DNA of 47,073 nucleotides from an uncultured bacterium (GCA_903831595.1 CAIKXY010000001.1:1-47073), one strand, 5' to 3'. Counted from the stretch's first letter, positions 33,362 through 40,786 are shown. The notes: generated by a model from the sequence alone, not told the origin. Made by a program: numbers and translations.

Positions 33362-33378
33362 ATGACCTCCATGTCATA
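33361..33378 (-). promoter_or_regulatory. Start-codon/SD hairpin of the 66-aa gene
   Basis: TATGAC and GTCATA form a 6-bp stem around ATGGAG on the minus strand. The loop displays the SD and the stem includes the first base(s) of the ATG. Confidence 0.45.
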
Positions 33379-33401
33379 ATAATAAAATCTATTGCCATAT
33401 A

Positions 33402-33429
33402 ATTATATCATATTGCAATAATTTGTCAA
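33402..33429 (-). promoter_or_regulatory. Promoter of the 66-aa gene
   Basis: Minus strand: TTGACA (33424-33429), 16-nt spacer, TATAAT (33402-33407). Confidence 0.7.
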
Positions 33430-33501
33430 ATGATATACAATAATAGCAAATAAGTATTTTACTTTTTTATATAAAAAGCATAAAATATAATGGTAAAAAA
33501 T

Positions 33502-34281
33502 ATGTTTAATAAAAACAGAAATAAAAATAAATTTATTTGGCCAACAATCTCGGTAGTAGTTATCGTGTTGATTGTATCTGTATTTTTTATGCCATTTTCG
33601 CAGAAATTTTTAAAATATATTTCTGCAAAAATTTCACAGTTTGCCACAGTTATTTCTTCATCACTTGTATTGGGGACAAATGAATTTAGAGTCACAAATA
33701 ACGAAAGTGCCCTGAAGGAAAGTTCATTACTTAATCTCGCAGCACAAATGAAGGCAGATGATATGGCGGGTAAAGGATATTTTTCTCACGTAGCACCAAA
33801 TGGAGATTTGCCTTGGGTTTGGTTTAATAAAGTCGGTTATGATTATAGCTATGCCGGAGAAAATTTGGCAATTGATTTTACTGAGTCTTCTGATATTACG
33901 ACCGCTTGGATAAATTCTGCAAAACACAAAGCAAACTTATTGAATGCAAACTTTACTGAGATAGGTATTGGTATTGCTACTGGAACATATGAAGGTCACG
34001 CTACAACTTTTGTAGTGCAATTTTTTGCAAAACCATATATCAACACTGATGTCGCCACAGTTGGTTCTATTATTAAAACAGAAAAGCTTTCTACGACAAC
34101 AAAATCTGATGTCGCCGTAGTAACAAGATCTGACTTACCAAGCGGTGAAGTTCTCGGCGCCACCACAGAAAATAACAATCAAAATGGAGCGTTGCTGATC
34201 TCTGGTGTGCTTGTACTAATTATAGTAGTTATCAGCTTAAAACTTTTTTCAAATAGAAAAGAAAAGCAAAAAACTATTTAA
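33502..34281 (+). CDS. CAP/SCP-domain envelope protein
   Basis: A protein of the CAP superfamily (YkwD-like) displayed outside the cell. An N-terminal membrane helix (about residues 15-35) is followed by the CAP domain: LLNLAAQMKADDMAGKGYFSHVAPNGDLPWVWF, YAGENLAIDF, AWINSAKHKANLLNANFTEIGIGI and FVVQFFAKP. The CAP His (FSHVAP) and Glu (GENLA) are present. A C-terminal membrane helix precedes a basic tail, so both ends are anchored. The ATG at 33490 is also possible, but it overlaps TATAAT at 33486-33491; the next ATG (33502) fits transcription from that box. Confidence 0.82.
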   Translation: MFNKNRNKNKFIWPTISVVVIVLIVSVFFMPFSQKFLKYISAKISQFATVISSSLVLGTNEFRVTNNESALKESSLLNLAAQMKADDMAGKGYFSHVAPNGDLPWVWFNKVGYDYSYAGENLAIDFTESSDITTAWINSAKHKANLLNANFTEIGIGIATGTYEGHATTFVVQFFAKPYINTDVATVGSIIKTEKLSTTTKSDVAVVTRSDLPSGEVLGATTENNNQNGALLISGVLVLIIVVISLKLFSNRKEKQKTI

Positions 34282-34284
34282 GTA

Positions 34285-35571
34285 TTAATAATCAAATTTC
34301 TCAAAATGAAGTTGTTCATTTGTGATACCAACTTTTTTTAATTGTTTTACCAAATTTGTCGTCATTTGGCTTGGTCCACAAAGATAATAATCTCTATCTT
34401 TATAATCAAGGCAAATTTCAATAATTTTTTCTACACTAATTCTATTGTGAACACCAAGGCTTGTATTAAAAAAATGGCTTTCAATTTGGCTTTGTTTTAT
34501 CTCATGCCAAAAATTTGTATCCTCTTCAGATTTATTTGAATAAAGCAAAATACCCAAGGATGTGTTATGTATTGATTTTATCATTGATAAGATAGGTGTA
34601 ATACCAATACCACCAGCAATAAATACATACTTATTATTTACTGAGTTTTTTAATGTAAATACTCCAAATGGGCCATCTATCCAAACTCTTGTACCAGCCT
34701 TGAGCTTTTCAATTTTAGAAGTAAAATCACCGGAAGCTTTTATTGTGAATCTTAAATGTTTTCCATTATATGTATCTGAAAAAGAGAATGGATGGTGAAA
34801 CATCATATTTTTCTGCAAAAAAATTAAATTTGCATATTGGCCACTTTGAAACATGTACTTAGCCATGTTTTTACCAGTAATATATATCGAATAAACATCT
34901 TCATTTTCTTGCACAATTTTCTCTATTTTAAATGAATGCACAAAATATAAATATATTGGCCGCAAAAATCTATAAATAATTAAAACGCCTATTGAAATAG
35001 TATTTATCAAAAACCAATAATACATTGCTCCACCGGAAGACATATCACCAGTCTTTATCTGGTGTCCAAGTGCAATTGCAATAGCGATATAAAGTGGTAA
35101 ATGTAAAAAGTACCATACCTCATAGCTAATTTTTACACGATATTTTTTAATAGATATAACCGCCACAAAAATTATAATCAGTAGCGCAAGTGTGGCACCA
35201 ACAATTCCTTCCCACCTAGTAATAAAATTTATAAATTGATCAATTAAACCGATATTTTTTGATTGTGCATAACCAATTGTGAGAAGTAGTGGATGACTGA
35301 TTAAAAAAACTCCCAAGAAAAACCCAATCTTTTTATGAATACTAATAAGTTTGTCAAAACCATATTGTTTTTCTATAAAAGTAAACCTACTAATCAGTAG
35401 CAGTTGAATTAAAATTAAAAATTCGCTCAAAAGACCAGCAAGTCTTCCGAGAGCAATAAATATGTCTCCACTTTTTGCACCATAAATTAAATAGCCAGAA
35501 TTTGTAAACCAAAAATACAAAATTATATAGAAATTAATTATTAATACAGCATTCCAAAATACTTTTTTCAT
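34285..35571 (-). CDS. Ferric reductase-like transmembrane flavocytochrome
   Basis: Membrane electron-transfer protein of the FRE/NOX type (428 aa). The N-terminal half has about six helices with two His pairs, HKKIGFFLGVFLISH and HLPLYIAIAIALGH (spacing 14 and 13), as needed for two stacked hemes. The C-terminal half is a ferredoxin-reductase domain: HHPFSFSD (FAD), FIAGGIGITPILSM (NAD(P)H) and YYLCGPSQM. It would move electrons from cytoplasmic NAD(P)H to an outside acceptor. The cytochrome b5 gene ends 10 nt upstream of its ATG, so the two likely work together. Confidence 0.87.
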   Translation of the reverse strand: MKKVFWNAVLIINFYIILYFWFTNSGYLIYGAKSGDIFIALGRLAGLLSEFLILIQLLLISRFTFIEKQYGFDKLISIHKKIGFFLGVFLISHPLLLTIGYAQSKNIGLIDQFINFITRWEGIVGATLALLIIIFVAVISIKKYRVKISYEVWYFLHLPLYIAIAIALGHQIKTGDMSSGGAMYYWFLINTISIGVLIIYRFLRPIYLYFVHSFKIEKIVQENEDVYSIYITGKNMAKYMFQSGQYANLIFLQKNMMFHHPFSFSDTYNGKHLRFTIKASGDFTSKIEKLKAGTRVWIDGPFGVFTLKNSVNNKYVFIAGGIGITPILSMIKSIHNTSLGILLYSNKSEEDTNFWHEIKQSQIESHFFNTSLGVHNRISVEKIIEICLDYKDRDYYLCGPSQMTTNLVKQLKKVGITNEQLHFEKFDY

Positions 35572-35581
35572 AATATGTTTA

Positions 35582-36019
35582 TTATTTTAAGTTACCCACA
35601 AAAACGTTTGATAGTCTGGAAACATCATGAGCTCCGACACGGCCGTACATTCTTGTCGCATCGACACCGCATCCTTGCAATATTCTATCAACACCTGCTG
35701 GGTGAGAATAAATGTAACTAGTAATATCATAAATTTTTCCGCTAACTACAGTCCAGCAACTTGTTTCGTTATTGTGTTGTGATACCTCAGCCAAAGAATA
35801 AGATGGGGTAGTCGATATAGTATTATTTTTAGGTGCTATATTTGTGTTGGTATTTGTTGATATAGAAACTTTTTTTGTTGGTAAGCTTTTGGTGGGTTGA
35901 TTTTTTACTGTTACTTTCGAAGTATTCTGAGTAGAATTGCTGTTTATTACAAAATATAAAATTATTGCCCCAATAAGAGCAATATTTATTGTCCATAAAA
36001 TTATCTCTCTATTTTTCAT
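35582..36019 (-). CDS. Membrane-anchored cytochrome b5-like protein
   Basis: A 145-aa protein: an N-terminal membrane helix (residues 8-26), a Thr/Asn/Lys-rich linker and a cytochrome b5 heme domain (about 74-145). YSLAEVSQHN, CWTVVSGKIYDITSYIYSHPAG (His106 heme ligand) and GAHDVS (His131, probable second ligand) follow the family. The domain should face outside. It sits directly upstream of the flavocytochrome, a plausible electron partner. TATAAT (36027-36032) lies 7 nt before the ATG; no SD. Confidence 0.88.
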   Translation of the reverse strand: MKNREIILWTINIALIGAIILYFVINSNSTQNTSKVTVKNQPTKSLPTKKVSISTNTNTNIAPKNNTISTTPSYSLAEVSQHNNETSCWTVVSGKIYDITSYIYSHPAGVDRILQGCGVDATRMYGRVGAHDVSRLSNVFVGNLK

Positions 36020-36079
36020 ATAAAATATTATAACACAACAAAATATACGTTTTTGAATATGTTTTGGGTGCTACCAAAA

Positions 36080-36970
36080 TCAATTTGGTTCAATATGAAC
36101 TAAAATTTTACCTAATTCAGGAATTTCTTTTTTTAAAATATCGTTAACTTCATGTGCTAGTCGGTGACCTTCTTTGACTGTTGTATTCGCGTCTATTGTA
36201 ACGTGTAAATCAACATGATATCTCATTCCGGCTTTTCTAACAAAACATTTTTCTGTATTTATTATGCCTTTAACAGTTAAAGATACATTATTAATTTTTG
36301 CTACTAAATCATCATGTATATCTTCATCCATTAATTCACTGATCGCTGGTCGAAAAATTTTGTAGCTATTATAGATAATAAAACAAGCTGCAAAAATTGC
36401 TGCAATATTGTCTGCAATAGCAAAATTTTCACCAAAAATAATAGCAATTGAAATCCCAATAAATGCTGCAACTGATGTTATTGCATCGCTTCTGTGGTGC
36501 CACGCTTCAGCTTTTAGTGAAGAGCTTTTTGTTATTTTACTTTTTCTATTTATTATTTGAAATATAATTTCTTTCCAAATAATAATTGGTGCAAGTATAA
36601 GTAATGTCCATGTGTGCGGTACTTTGTGCAAAATAAATATACCTACAATATTGTTTTGGATTATAAGTATAGCTGAAGCAAATAATATAAAAGAAACGAT
36701 AAGCGCTACTAATGACTCTGCTCTCCCATGCCCATATGGATGGTTTTCATCAGCTGGTCTACTTGAAAATTTTAGACCAAATAATACAAGAAAGGAGGAA
36801 AAAACGTCAGTTGTTGATTCTATCGCATCAGCAATTAAGGCATATGAATTACCAAAATATCCAGCAGCACCCTTTATAATTGAAATAAAGATGTTACCAA
36901 TAACGCTAAAAATCGCTGTTTTTTCAGCAATTTTTTGATTTTCTGAGGCTTGCACTGATATGTTATCCAT
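36080..36970 (-). CDS. Cation diffusion facilitator family transporter
   Basis: Zn2+/Fe2+/Mn2+-proton antiporter family (CDF). It is 296 aa with about six membrane helices. Metal-site residues are visible in YALIADAIESTTDVFSS (helix 2) and HHRSDAITS (helix 5, HxxxD). HPYGHGRAES is the conserved loop, and the C-terminal domain (about 215-296) has the ferredoxin-like fold with CFVRKAGMRYHVDLHVTID. The HxxxD site resembles zinc transporters, but the metal cannot be fixed from sequence. It is separate from the b5/reductase pair by about 60 nt. Confidence 0.92.
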   Translation of the reverse strand: MDNISVQASENQKIAEKTAIFSVIGNIFISIIKGAAGYFGNSYALIADAIESTTDVFSSFLVLFGLKFSSRPADENHPYGHGRAESLVALIVSFILFASAILIIQNNIVGIFILHKVPHTWTLLILAPIIIWKEIIFQIINRKSKITKSSSLKAEAWHHRSDAITSVAAFIGISIAIIFGENFAIADNIAAIFAACFIIYNSYKIFRPAISELMDEDIHDDLVAKINNVSLTVKGIINTEKCFVRKAGMRYHVDLHVTIDANTTVKEGHRLAHEVNDILKKEIPELGKILVHIEPN

Positions 36971-37005
36971 AAATTCATATTAAATATACAATTTATAATT
37001 CCTTA

Positions 37006-37033
37006 TTGCAATTAATATAAAATATGCTATTAA
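37006..37033 (+). promoter_or_regulatory. Promoter of the 26-aa cassette
   Basis: TTGCAA (37006-37011), 16-nt spacer, TATTAA (37028-37033). The predicted start near 37040 gives a leader of about 82 nt. Confidence 0.4.
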
Positions 37034-37044
37034 ATACATGTAGC

Positions 37045-37121
37045 AGGTATCCCAATCGTCACACTCCGAGTAATACCTCACCCAAGTAACAAAACAAAAA
37101 TGTTACTAAGGAGTGATTGGG
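37045..37121 (+). promoter_or_regulatory. Structured leader that can sequester the SD, pseudoknot-capable
   Basis: CCCAAT (37051-37056) and CACTCC (37062-37067) are together complementary to the contiguous GGAGTG-ATTGGG (37110-37121), a 12-bp helix with a 5-nt bulge. This helix covers the AAGGAG SD and ends at the ATG. AGTAAC/GTTACT (37085-37107) makes an inner hairpin. AGGTAT (37045-37050) and ATACCT (37073-37078) pair around the CCCAAT...CACTCC segment, giving a pseudoknot. The layout resembles translation-controlling riboswitches; the ligand is unknown. Confidence 0.6.
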
Positions 37122-37202
37122 ATGAAAATCTACTACGCAACACAGGACGGGTTGATATACTCAACTCTTGCTGAGGCACAAGAAGCCAAGGCATCAAGGT
37201 AA
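37122..37202 (+). CDS. 26-aa small protein MKIYYATQDGLIYSTLAEA...
   Basis: A short open frame that starts 7 nt after an AAGGAG site and ends just before a terminator. The peptide begins MKIYYATQDGLIYSTLAEA and ends with a basic AKASR; it has no membrane segment. Support comes from its SD, strong terminator and structured leader rather than homology. Its base composition is less AT-rich than the surroundings. It could instead be a leader peptide or an exported small RNA with incidental coding. Confidence 0.5.
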   Translation: MKIYYATQDGLIYSTLAEAQEAKASR

Positions 37203-37213
37203 AACTTGGTCCG

Positions 37214-37249
37214 AAGGGCGACCCTATATTTTGTGAGGTGGGCGCCCTT
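37214..37249 (+). terminator. Terminator of the 26-aa cassette
   Basis: AAGGGCG / CGCCCTT with a 22-nt loop that can pair partly, followed by TTTT. Confidence 0.7.
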
Positions 37250-37276
37250 TTTTAATGTAAACGATATTGGTCTAAG

Positions 37277-37783
37277 TTAAACTACTAGTAAATCATTAAT
37301 TTCTTTATAAGATTTTAGTTTTATGGTTTTGTGAAGGTGTGGCTCTAATAGTGCTTTATTTGTCTTTTCTTTATCATTCGCTATCCCAAAACGTTTGCGA
37401 GTGACATATATTAACATTTTTAATAAATCAGCAATCGATTCATAATCTCTTGTTGTTTTTCTTTTAATTAGAGTAAACCACTGAGAAAAAATATTACTCC
37501 ATTTTAAATGGATGATAACATCGGCTTTATCAAGGGCAGATTTATATAAGTGTGAGCTTGATCCTTCCACGATCCATTCATCAGTCTGGTACACCAAATC
37601 AATTTTCTTAATACTTTCTTGTCTGTCATGGCGCTCTGTAAATTTCTTTTTCCACAGAAAATCATCAGTTGAATATAGTGGAATATTCAATTTTTCTGAC
37701 AGTGCTTTTGCCAAAGTAGTTTTTCCACGACCAGATTCACCTATAACTAATATTTTTTTTGATTTAAATATTTTATCTTTCAT
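37277..37783 (-). CDS. P-loop kinase, FlaR/adenylate kinase-like
   Basis: A small nucleoside-kinase-type ATPase (168 aa). Walker A is GESGRGKTTLA near the N-terminus, followed by STDDFLWKKKF and WIVEGSSS, the pattern of the FlaR/'topology modulation' kinase-like family. The substrate is unknown. An in-frame ATG at 37816 would overlap the 51-aa membrane protein gene by 14 nt; the start at 37783 (MKDKIF) puts the P-loop at the usual position. It lies downstream of that small gene and is probably co-transcribed. Confidence 0.75.
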   Translation of the reverse strand: MKDKIFKSKKILVIGESGRGKTTLAKALSEKLNIPLYSTDDFLWKKKFTERHDRQESIKKIDLVYQTDEWIVEGSSSHLYKSALDKADVIIHLKWSNIFSQWFTLIKRKTTRDYESIADLLKMLIYVTRKRFGIANDKEKTNKALLEPHLHKTIKLKSYKEINDLLVV

Positions 37784-37802
37784 ATTTAAATGTATAGATA
37801 TA

Positions 37803-37958
37803 TTATTTGAACGCAAAAGACAAAAGGACGATAGTTAGAGCGTTAAGAATGACCAGTGCTAAAACCATATGAAATTTTGATGGAAGGGGATTCCATAAAA
37901 TATATATTGTGTAAATTATTGCAACAATAGCCGCACCTATAAAATTTCCTTTAATCAT
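37803..37958 (-). CDS. 51-aa two-span membrane protein
   Basis: A short gene below usual length cut-offs. Two hydrophobic segments (GNFIGAAIVAIIYTIYILW and FHMVLALVILNALTIVLLSF) are linked by NPLPSK. TATAAT (37965-37970) ends 6 nt before the ATG, the same spacing as at frr and rmuC, which supports a real leaderless gene. The kinase gene begins 19 nt downstream. The function is unknown. Confidence 0.65.
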   Translation of the reverse strand: MIKGNFIGAAIVAIIYTIYILWNPLPSKFHMVLALVILNALTIVLLSFAFK

Positions 37959-38135
37959 ATAGACATTATAACATAATTAGGCTTACTAGATATAACTTAT
38001 GCATAATACATAATTTATTGCCATGTCTATTTAAAATATTCAAAATTAATAGTGTAGAATGGATAATTGACATTTATTTTACGACAGAATACAATTATTA
38101 TGTTGAATATTTATTAGTTAATTTATTAAAAAAAT

Positions 38136-38459
38136 ATGATAGATAAAAATGGTGGTTTTGGAGGTGGAAATGAAAATCCAAATATAAATGAAACTGGTGT
38201 AAAGAAAGTAGAAAAGGCAAAAGAAAAAGAACTAAAGATTGAGTGTCCAAATAAATGTTCTAGCAAGGTTGAATTTGATGTAGGTAATGAAACAACAGAA
38301 TGTCATTGTCCAGATTGTCACTGGACAGCAGTGATTAAGAATTATAAAGACCCCAAAAAAATAAAAATATTAAAAACTGTTTTTGAAGGAGTCAGTGAGG
38401 TAAAAATTGGAGATGGCTATGAAGGAAAAAGATTAGAATCAGATGAAAATGAAGACTAG
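38136..38459 (+). CDS. 107-aa zinc-ribbon-like protein
   Basis: Unknown function. A Gly/Asn-rich start and Lys-rich segment lead to CPNKCSSKVEFDV...CHCPDCHW (about residues 46-71), with Cys spacing suitable for one zinc ribbon. The acidic C-terminus ends in LESDENED. No SD is present. It shares a terminator hairpin with the convergent ClpP-like gene. Confidence 0.65.
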   Translation: MIDKNGGFGGGNENPNINETGVKKVEKAKEKELKIECPNKCSSKVEFDVGNETTECHCPDCHWTAVIKNYKDPKKIKILKTVFEGVSEVKIGDGYEGKRLESDENED

Positions 38460-38487
38460 AAAATAAGTATTTTACTAAGAAAATAAG

Positions 38488-38519
38488 AAAGCGCCATACT
38501 CACTTAGGTATGGCGCTTT
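38488..38519. terminator. Shared bidirectional terminator
   Basis: AAAGCGCCATAC / GTATGGCGCTTT, a 12-bp perfect stem with an 8-nt loop, between the convergent zinc-ribbon and ClpP-like genes. Confidence 0.85.
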
Positions 38520-38527
38520 TATTATGT

Positions 38528-39073
38528 TCATTTTGGGAGTGGTTTATTCCACACCCCATCGAGGAAACCAAAAGATATAGCTTCATCGATAGTCATTGGT
38601 TGATCTTTTGCGTATTCCGACTTAACTTTTGAAAGACTCTTTCCAGTCCTTTTTATGACTATGTCATAAATTTTATTCTGGATTTTTTCCATATTTTCAA
38701 TTAGCTTTGTTAATTTTTCTTTATCTCTTAGGTCGTCTAAAGACAGACGACGACGAATATTGTGAACCAGTATACTTGCATTGACTGTCCCATACCTTTC
38801 GTCACAAGCTTGCAAAATAACAGTTGCCATTGAAGAAGCTTCATTACAGACAATTGCAGTCTTTTTTCCTGGATAAAGGGTTAGTAGATCATAAATGGCG
38901 AAACCACAATCTACTGATCCGCCCTTGCTAGAAATTATCACTGTAATATCTGGTGAACCAGCAAGATAAAACTTGGTTAAAGAATTTTGAACATACGATA
39001 ATTTTTTTTCATTAACTTCACCAATAATCGCAACGATTTTTTTCTTCAAAAAACTTTTCTCAGTATTTTCCAT
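38528..39073 (-). CDS. ClpP-like serine protease
   Basis: A 181-aa protein of the ClpP/crotonase fold. GGSVDCGFAIYDLL is the oxyanion region, EASSMATVILQA holds the nucleophile (Ser81), ILVHNI the His (His104) and KDQPMTIDEAISFGFLD the Asp (Asp157), so the triad is intact. It is less conserved than housekeeping ClpP and no Clp ATPase is adjacent. It may be a second, accessory peptidase. It is an SD-type unit (TTGACT 39174-39179, 17 nt, TACTAT 39151-39156; SD TGGAGG) with a leader homologous to that of the GH17-like gene. Confidence 0.88.
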   Translation of the reverse strand: MENTEKSFLKKKIVAIIGEVNEKKLSYVQNSLTKFYLAGSPDITVIISSKGGSVDCGFAIYDLLTLYPGKKTAIVCNEASSMATVILQACDERYGTVNASILVHNIRRRLSLDDLRDKEKLTKLIENMEKIQNKIYDIVIKRTGKSLSKVKSEYAKDQPMTIDEAISFGFLDGVWNKPLPK

Positions 39074-39089
39074 AAGGCCTCCATAAGTT

Positions 39090-39179
39090 ATTTTTTAAAG
39101 ATCAATAATAAGTGCGAGTGGTTTAAACCACATATGTATTTTCTAAATACATAGTAAATTAAAAATACCGTTTAGTCAA
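39090..39179 (-). promoter_or_regulatory. Promoter and leader homologous to that of the GH17-like gene
   Basis: It contains ATTTTTTAAAGATCAATAA (39090-39108), the palindromic hairpin GTGGTTTAAACCAC (39118-39131), TGTATTTTCTAA, the -10 and TAGTCAAGTC with the -35. The same elements occur in the same order at 44124-44211. Confidence 0.75.
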
Positions 39180-39321
39180 GTCGAATAATAATTTGCTCAA
39201 GTAAGTATGAATAGTAAAAAATGATATATAAAATCTATAAAATAAATTGGTTATAAAAACTTGTATGGATATATTGAATATGATAACTTTATAAGGCAAA
39301 TAATTTACTTAAAATATAAAT

Positions 39322-39984
39322 ATGATAAAGGTTACTATAGATGCAGGTTTGCAGTCACTTATACCAAAATTAAATCTTGGGATAGTTCAAGCTAAAGTAG
39401 AAGTGAGTAAACACAACGAAGAGCTTTGGAAAGAAATAAATCAATGTGTTAATAATATTTCCAAATATAATATGGAATCTTTGTATCATATCGAAGGTAT
39501 TGAAGCACTAAGAAATGGCTACAAAGCGATTGGAAAAGATCCCTCAAGATATCGTGGGTCCGCTGAAGCACTTGCGCGTAGAGTTATTTTGGGTAAGGGT
39601 TTATATAAAGTAAATACGATTGTTGATATCAATAATCTTATATCGTTGGAAAGTATGAATTCAGTTGGGTCATATGATTTAAGTCATGTCGGCAAAAGTG
39701 TTTTGTTTTGTATCGGAAAAAATGGAGAATCATATAAAGGCATAGGTAAAGAAATGATTAATATTGCTGAGTTGCCAGTTTTTACAGACGAAAACGGTCC
39801 TTTTGGAAGTCCAACAAGCGATTCTGAGCGAGCGATGATTCTTGAAAGCACAAAAGATTTAATGATGATAGTCATATCATTTACAGGAAAGGAATCGCTA
39901 AATAAATATCTTAAAAGGATTTCTAGTCTGCTAGTTCGCTACGCAAATGCCGATGAAAAGCAAATTGAAACTGCTATTATTTAA
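39322..39984 (+). CDS. B3/B4 domain protein, PheRS-beta-related
   Basis: A stand-alone B3/B4 tRNA-binding or editing domain as found in the PheRS beta chain (COG3382 type). GYKAIGKDPSRYRGSAEALARRVILGKGLYKVNTIVDINNLISLES is the diagnostic core; GPFGSPTSDSERAMI is the second conserved block. Length is 220 aa. It may hydrolyse mischarged Tyr- or other aa-tRNA, but this is unproven. No SD is present, so it belongs to the core-type genes. Confidence 0.9.
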   Translation: MIKVTIDAGLQSLIPKLNLGIVQAKVEVSKHNEELWKEINQCVNNISKYNMESLYHIEGIEALRNGYKAIGKDPSRYRGSAEALARRVILGKGLYKVNTIVDINNLISLESMNSVGSYDLSHVGKSVLFCIGKNGESYKGIGKEMINIAELPVFTDENGPFGSPTSDSERAMILESTKDLMMIVISFTGKESLNKYLKRISSLLVRYANADEKQIETAII

Positions 39985-40004
39985 AATACATTTTGAGCAA
40001 AAGA

Positions 40005-40039
40005 AAAACCTGCCCTCCTTATAGGTATGAGCAGGTTTT
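40005..40039. terminator. Terminator between B3/B4 and the 162-aa gene
   Basis: AAAACCTGC / GCAGGTTTT with a 17-nt loop and T-rich flanks on both strands, between convergent genes. Confidence 0.7.
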
Positions 40040-40051
40040 GTTTTTCCTCCC

Positions 40052-40540
40052 TTATGGAATTAGGTGAAAAATTTTTCCAGTCGGTGAAGGTGTTTTCTTT
40101 ATGCTAGCCTCTTTTTTTTTCTCTGACAGTTGCTTAATTTTTCTTCCGGTGCAGGACCTCAAATCAAAGTCCCGTTTATGAATCGTTGTCTTAGTTTTCA
40201 TATTAACACCTTTCGGTTGAATCATAATATGAAAGCATCCATTAATGTATCTGACAAACTCAACGGCCATACCGGTATAGCCACTTGGCTTGTCTGTAAC
40301 CGTACTGCCGATGATTTCAAACGGCACTTCAACCGTTTCAAAATCATCTTCCCTGACGTTCAGCCGTTTTTCACATAAATAAACTGCTTCTACCGGCTGT
40401 CCATCCTCATCAAGGCCCTTGGGCTGGAATAGGTAATTAACAAACCCGTCCATATTCAGTACCCAGTGGGTGAGTGTTCCCTTGAGTTCCGTCGCTTTGT
40501 CAGTACATACTATCCCCAATTTCAATACCTTCAACTTCAT
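40052..40540 (-). CDS. Tandem-duplicated phage-type small-domain protein
   Basis: A 162-aa protein built of two copies of one beta-rich unit: LGIVCTDKATELKGTLTHWVLNMDGFVNYLFQPKG (about residues 8-42) and IGSTVTDKPSGYTGMAVEFVRYINGCFHIMIQPKG (about 77-111). The [LI]G..VTDK.sG..G.....Y..G....iQPKG pattern recalls small proteins of phages and plasmids. Function is unknown. GC content is clearly higher than in neighbours. It has a consensus promoter (TTGACA 40607-40612, 17 nt, TAAATT 40584-40589) and a GAGGAGGG site. Confidence 0.7.
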   Translation of the reverse strand: MKLKVLKLGIVCTDKATELKGTLTHWVLNMDGFVNYLFQPKGLDEDGQPVEAVYLCEKRLNVREDDFETVEVPFEIIGSTVTDKPSGYTGMAVEFVRYINGCFHIMIQPKGVNMKTKTTIHKRDFDLRSCTGRKIKQLSEKKKEASIKKTPSPTGKIFHLIP

Positions 40541-40583
40541 TTTCCCTCCTCAGGGCAAGATTTGTAGAACTTATTCATTATGC

Positions 40584-40612
40584 AATTTACACTGAGTTAT
40601 GCTTTTTGTCAA
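40584..40612 (-). promoter_or_regulatory. Promoter of the duplicated-domain gene
   Basis: Minus strand: TTGACA (40607-40612), 17-nt spacer, TAAATT (40584-40589). Confidence 0.65.
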
Positions 40613-40758
40613 GCCTAACAAAATTAAAAATTAATATTTGATTTATTAATATACATTGAAAGTTGCTCAATTTTTTTAGTTTCCATATTAAAAGTATAAC
40701 AAATTTATAAAACTTCCGCCTTAATTAGTGGTAAAAAATAATATAGACATTATCAACA

Positions 40759-40786
40759 TTGACAAAATCAAAATCCTTGTTATTAT
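40759..40786 (+). promoter_or_regulatory. Promoter of the secreted 210-aa protein
   Basis: TTGACA (40759-40764), 16-nt spacer, TATTAT (40781-40786). The leader holds a GAGACAAATGTCTC hairpin before the AAAGGAGGAT site. Confidence 0.65.
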
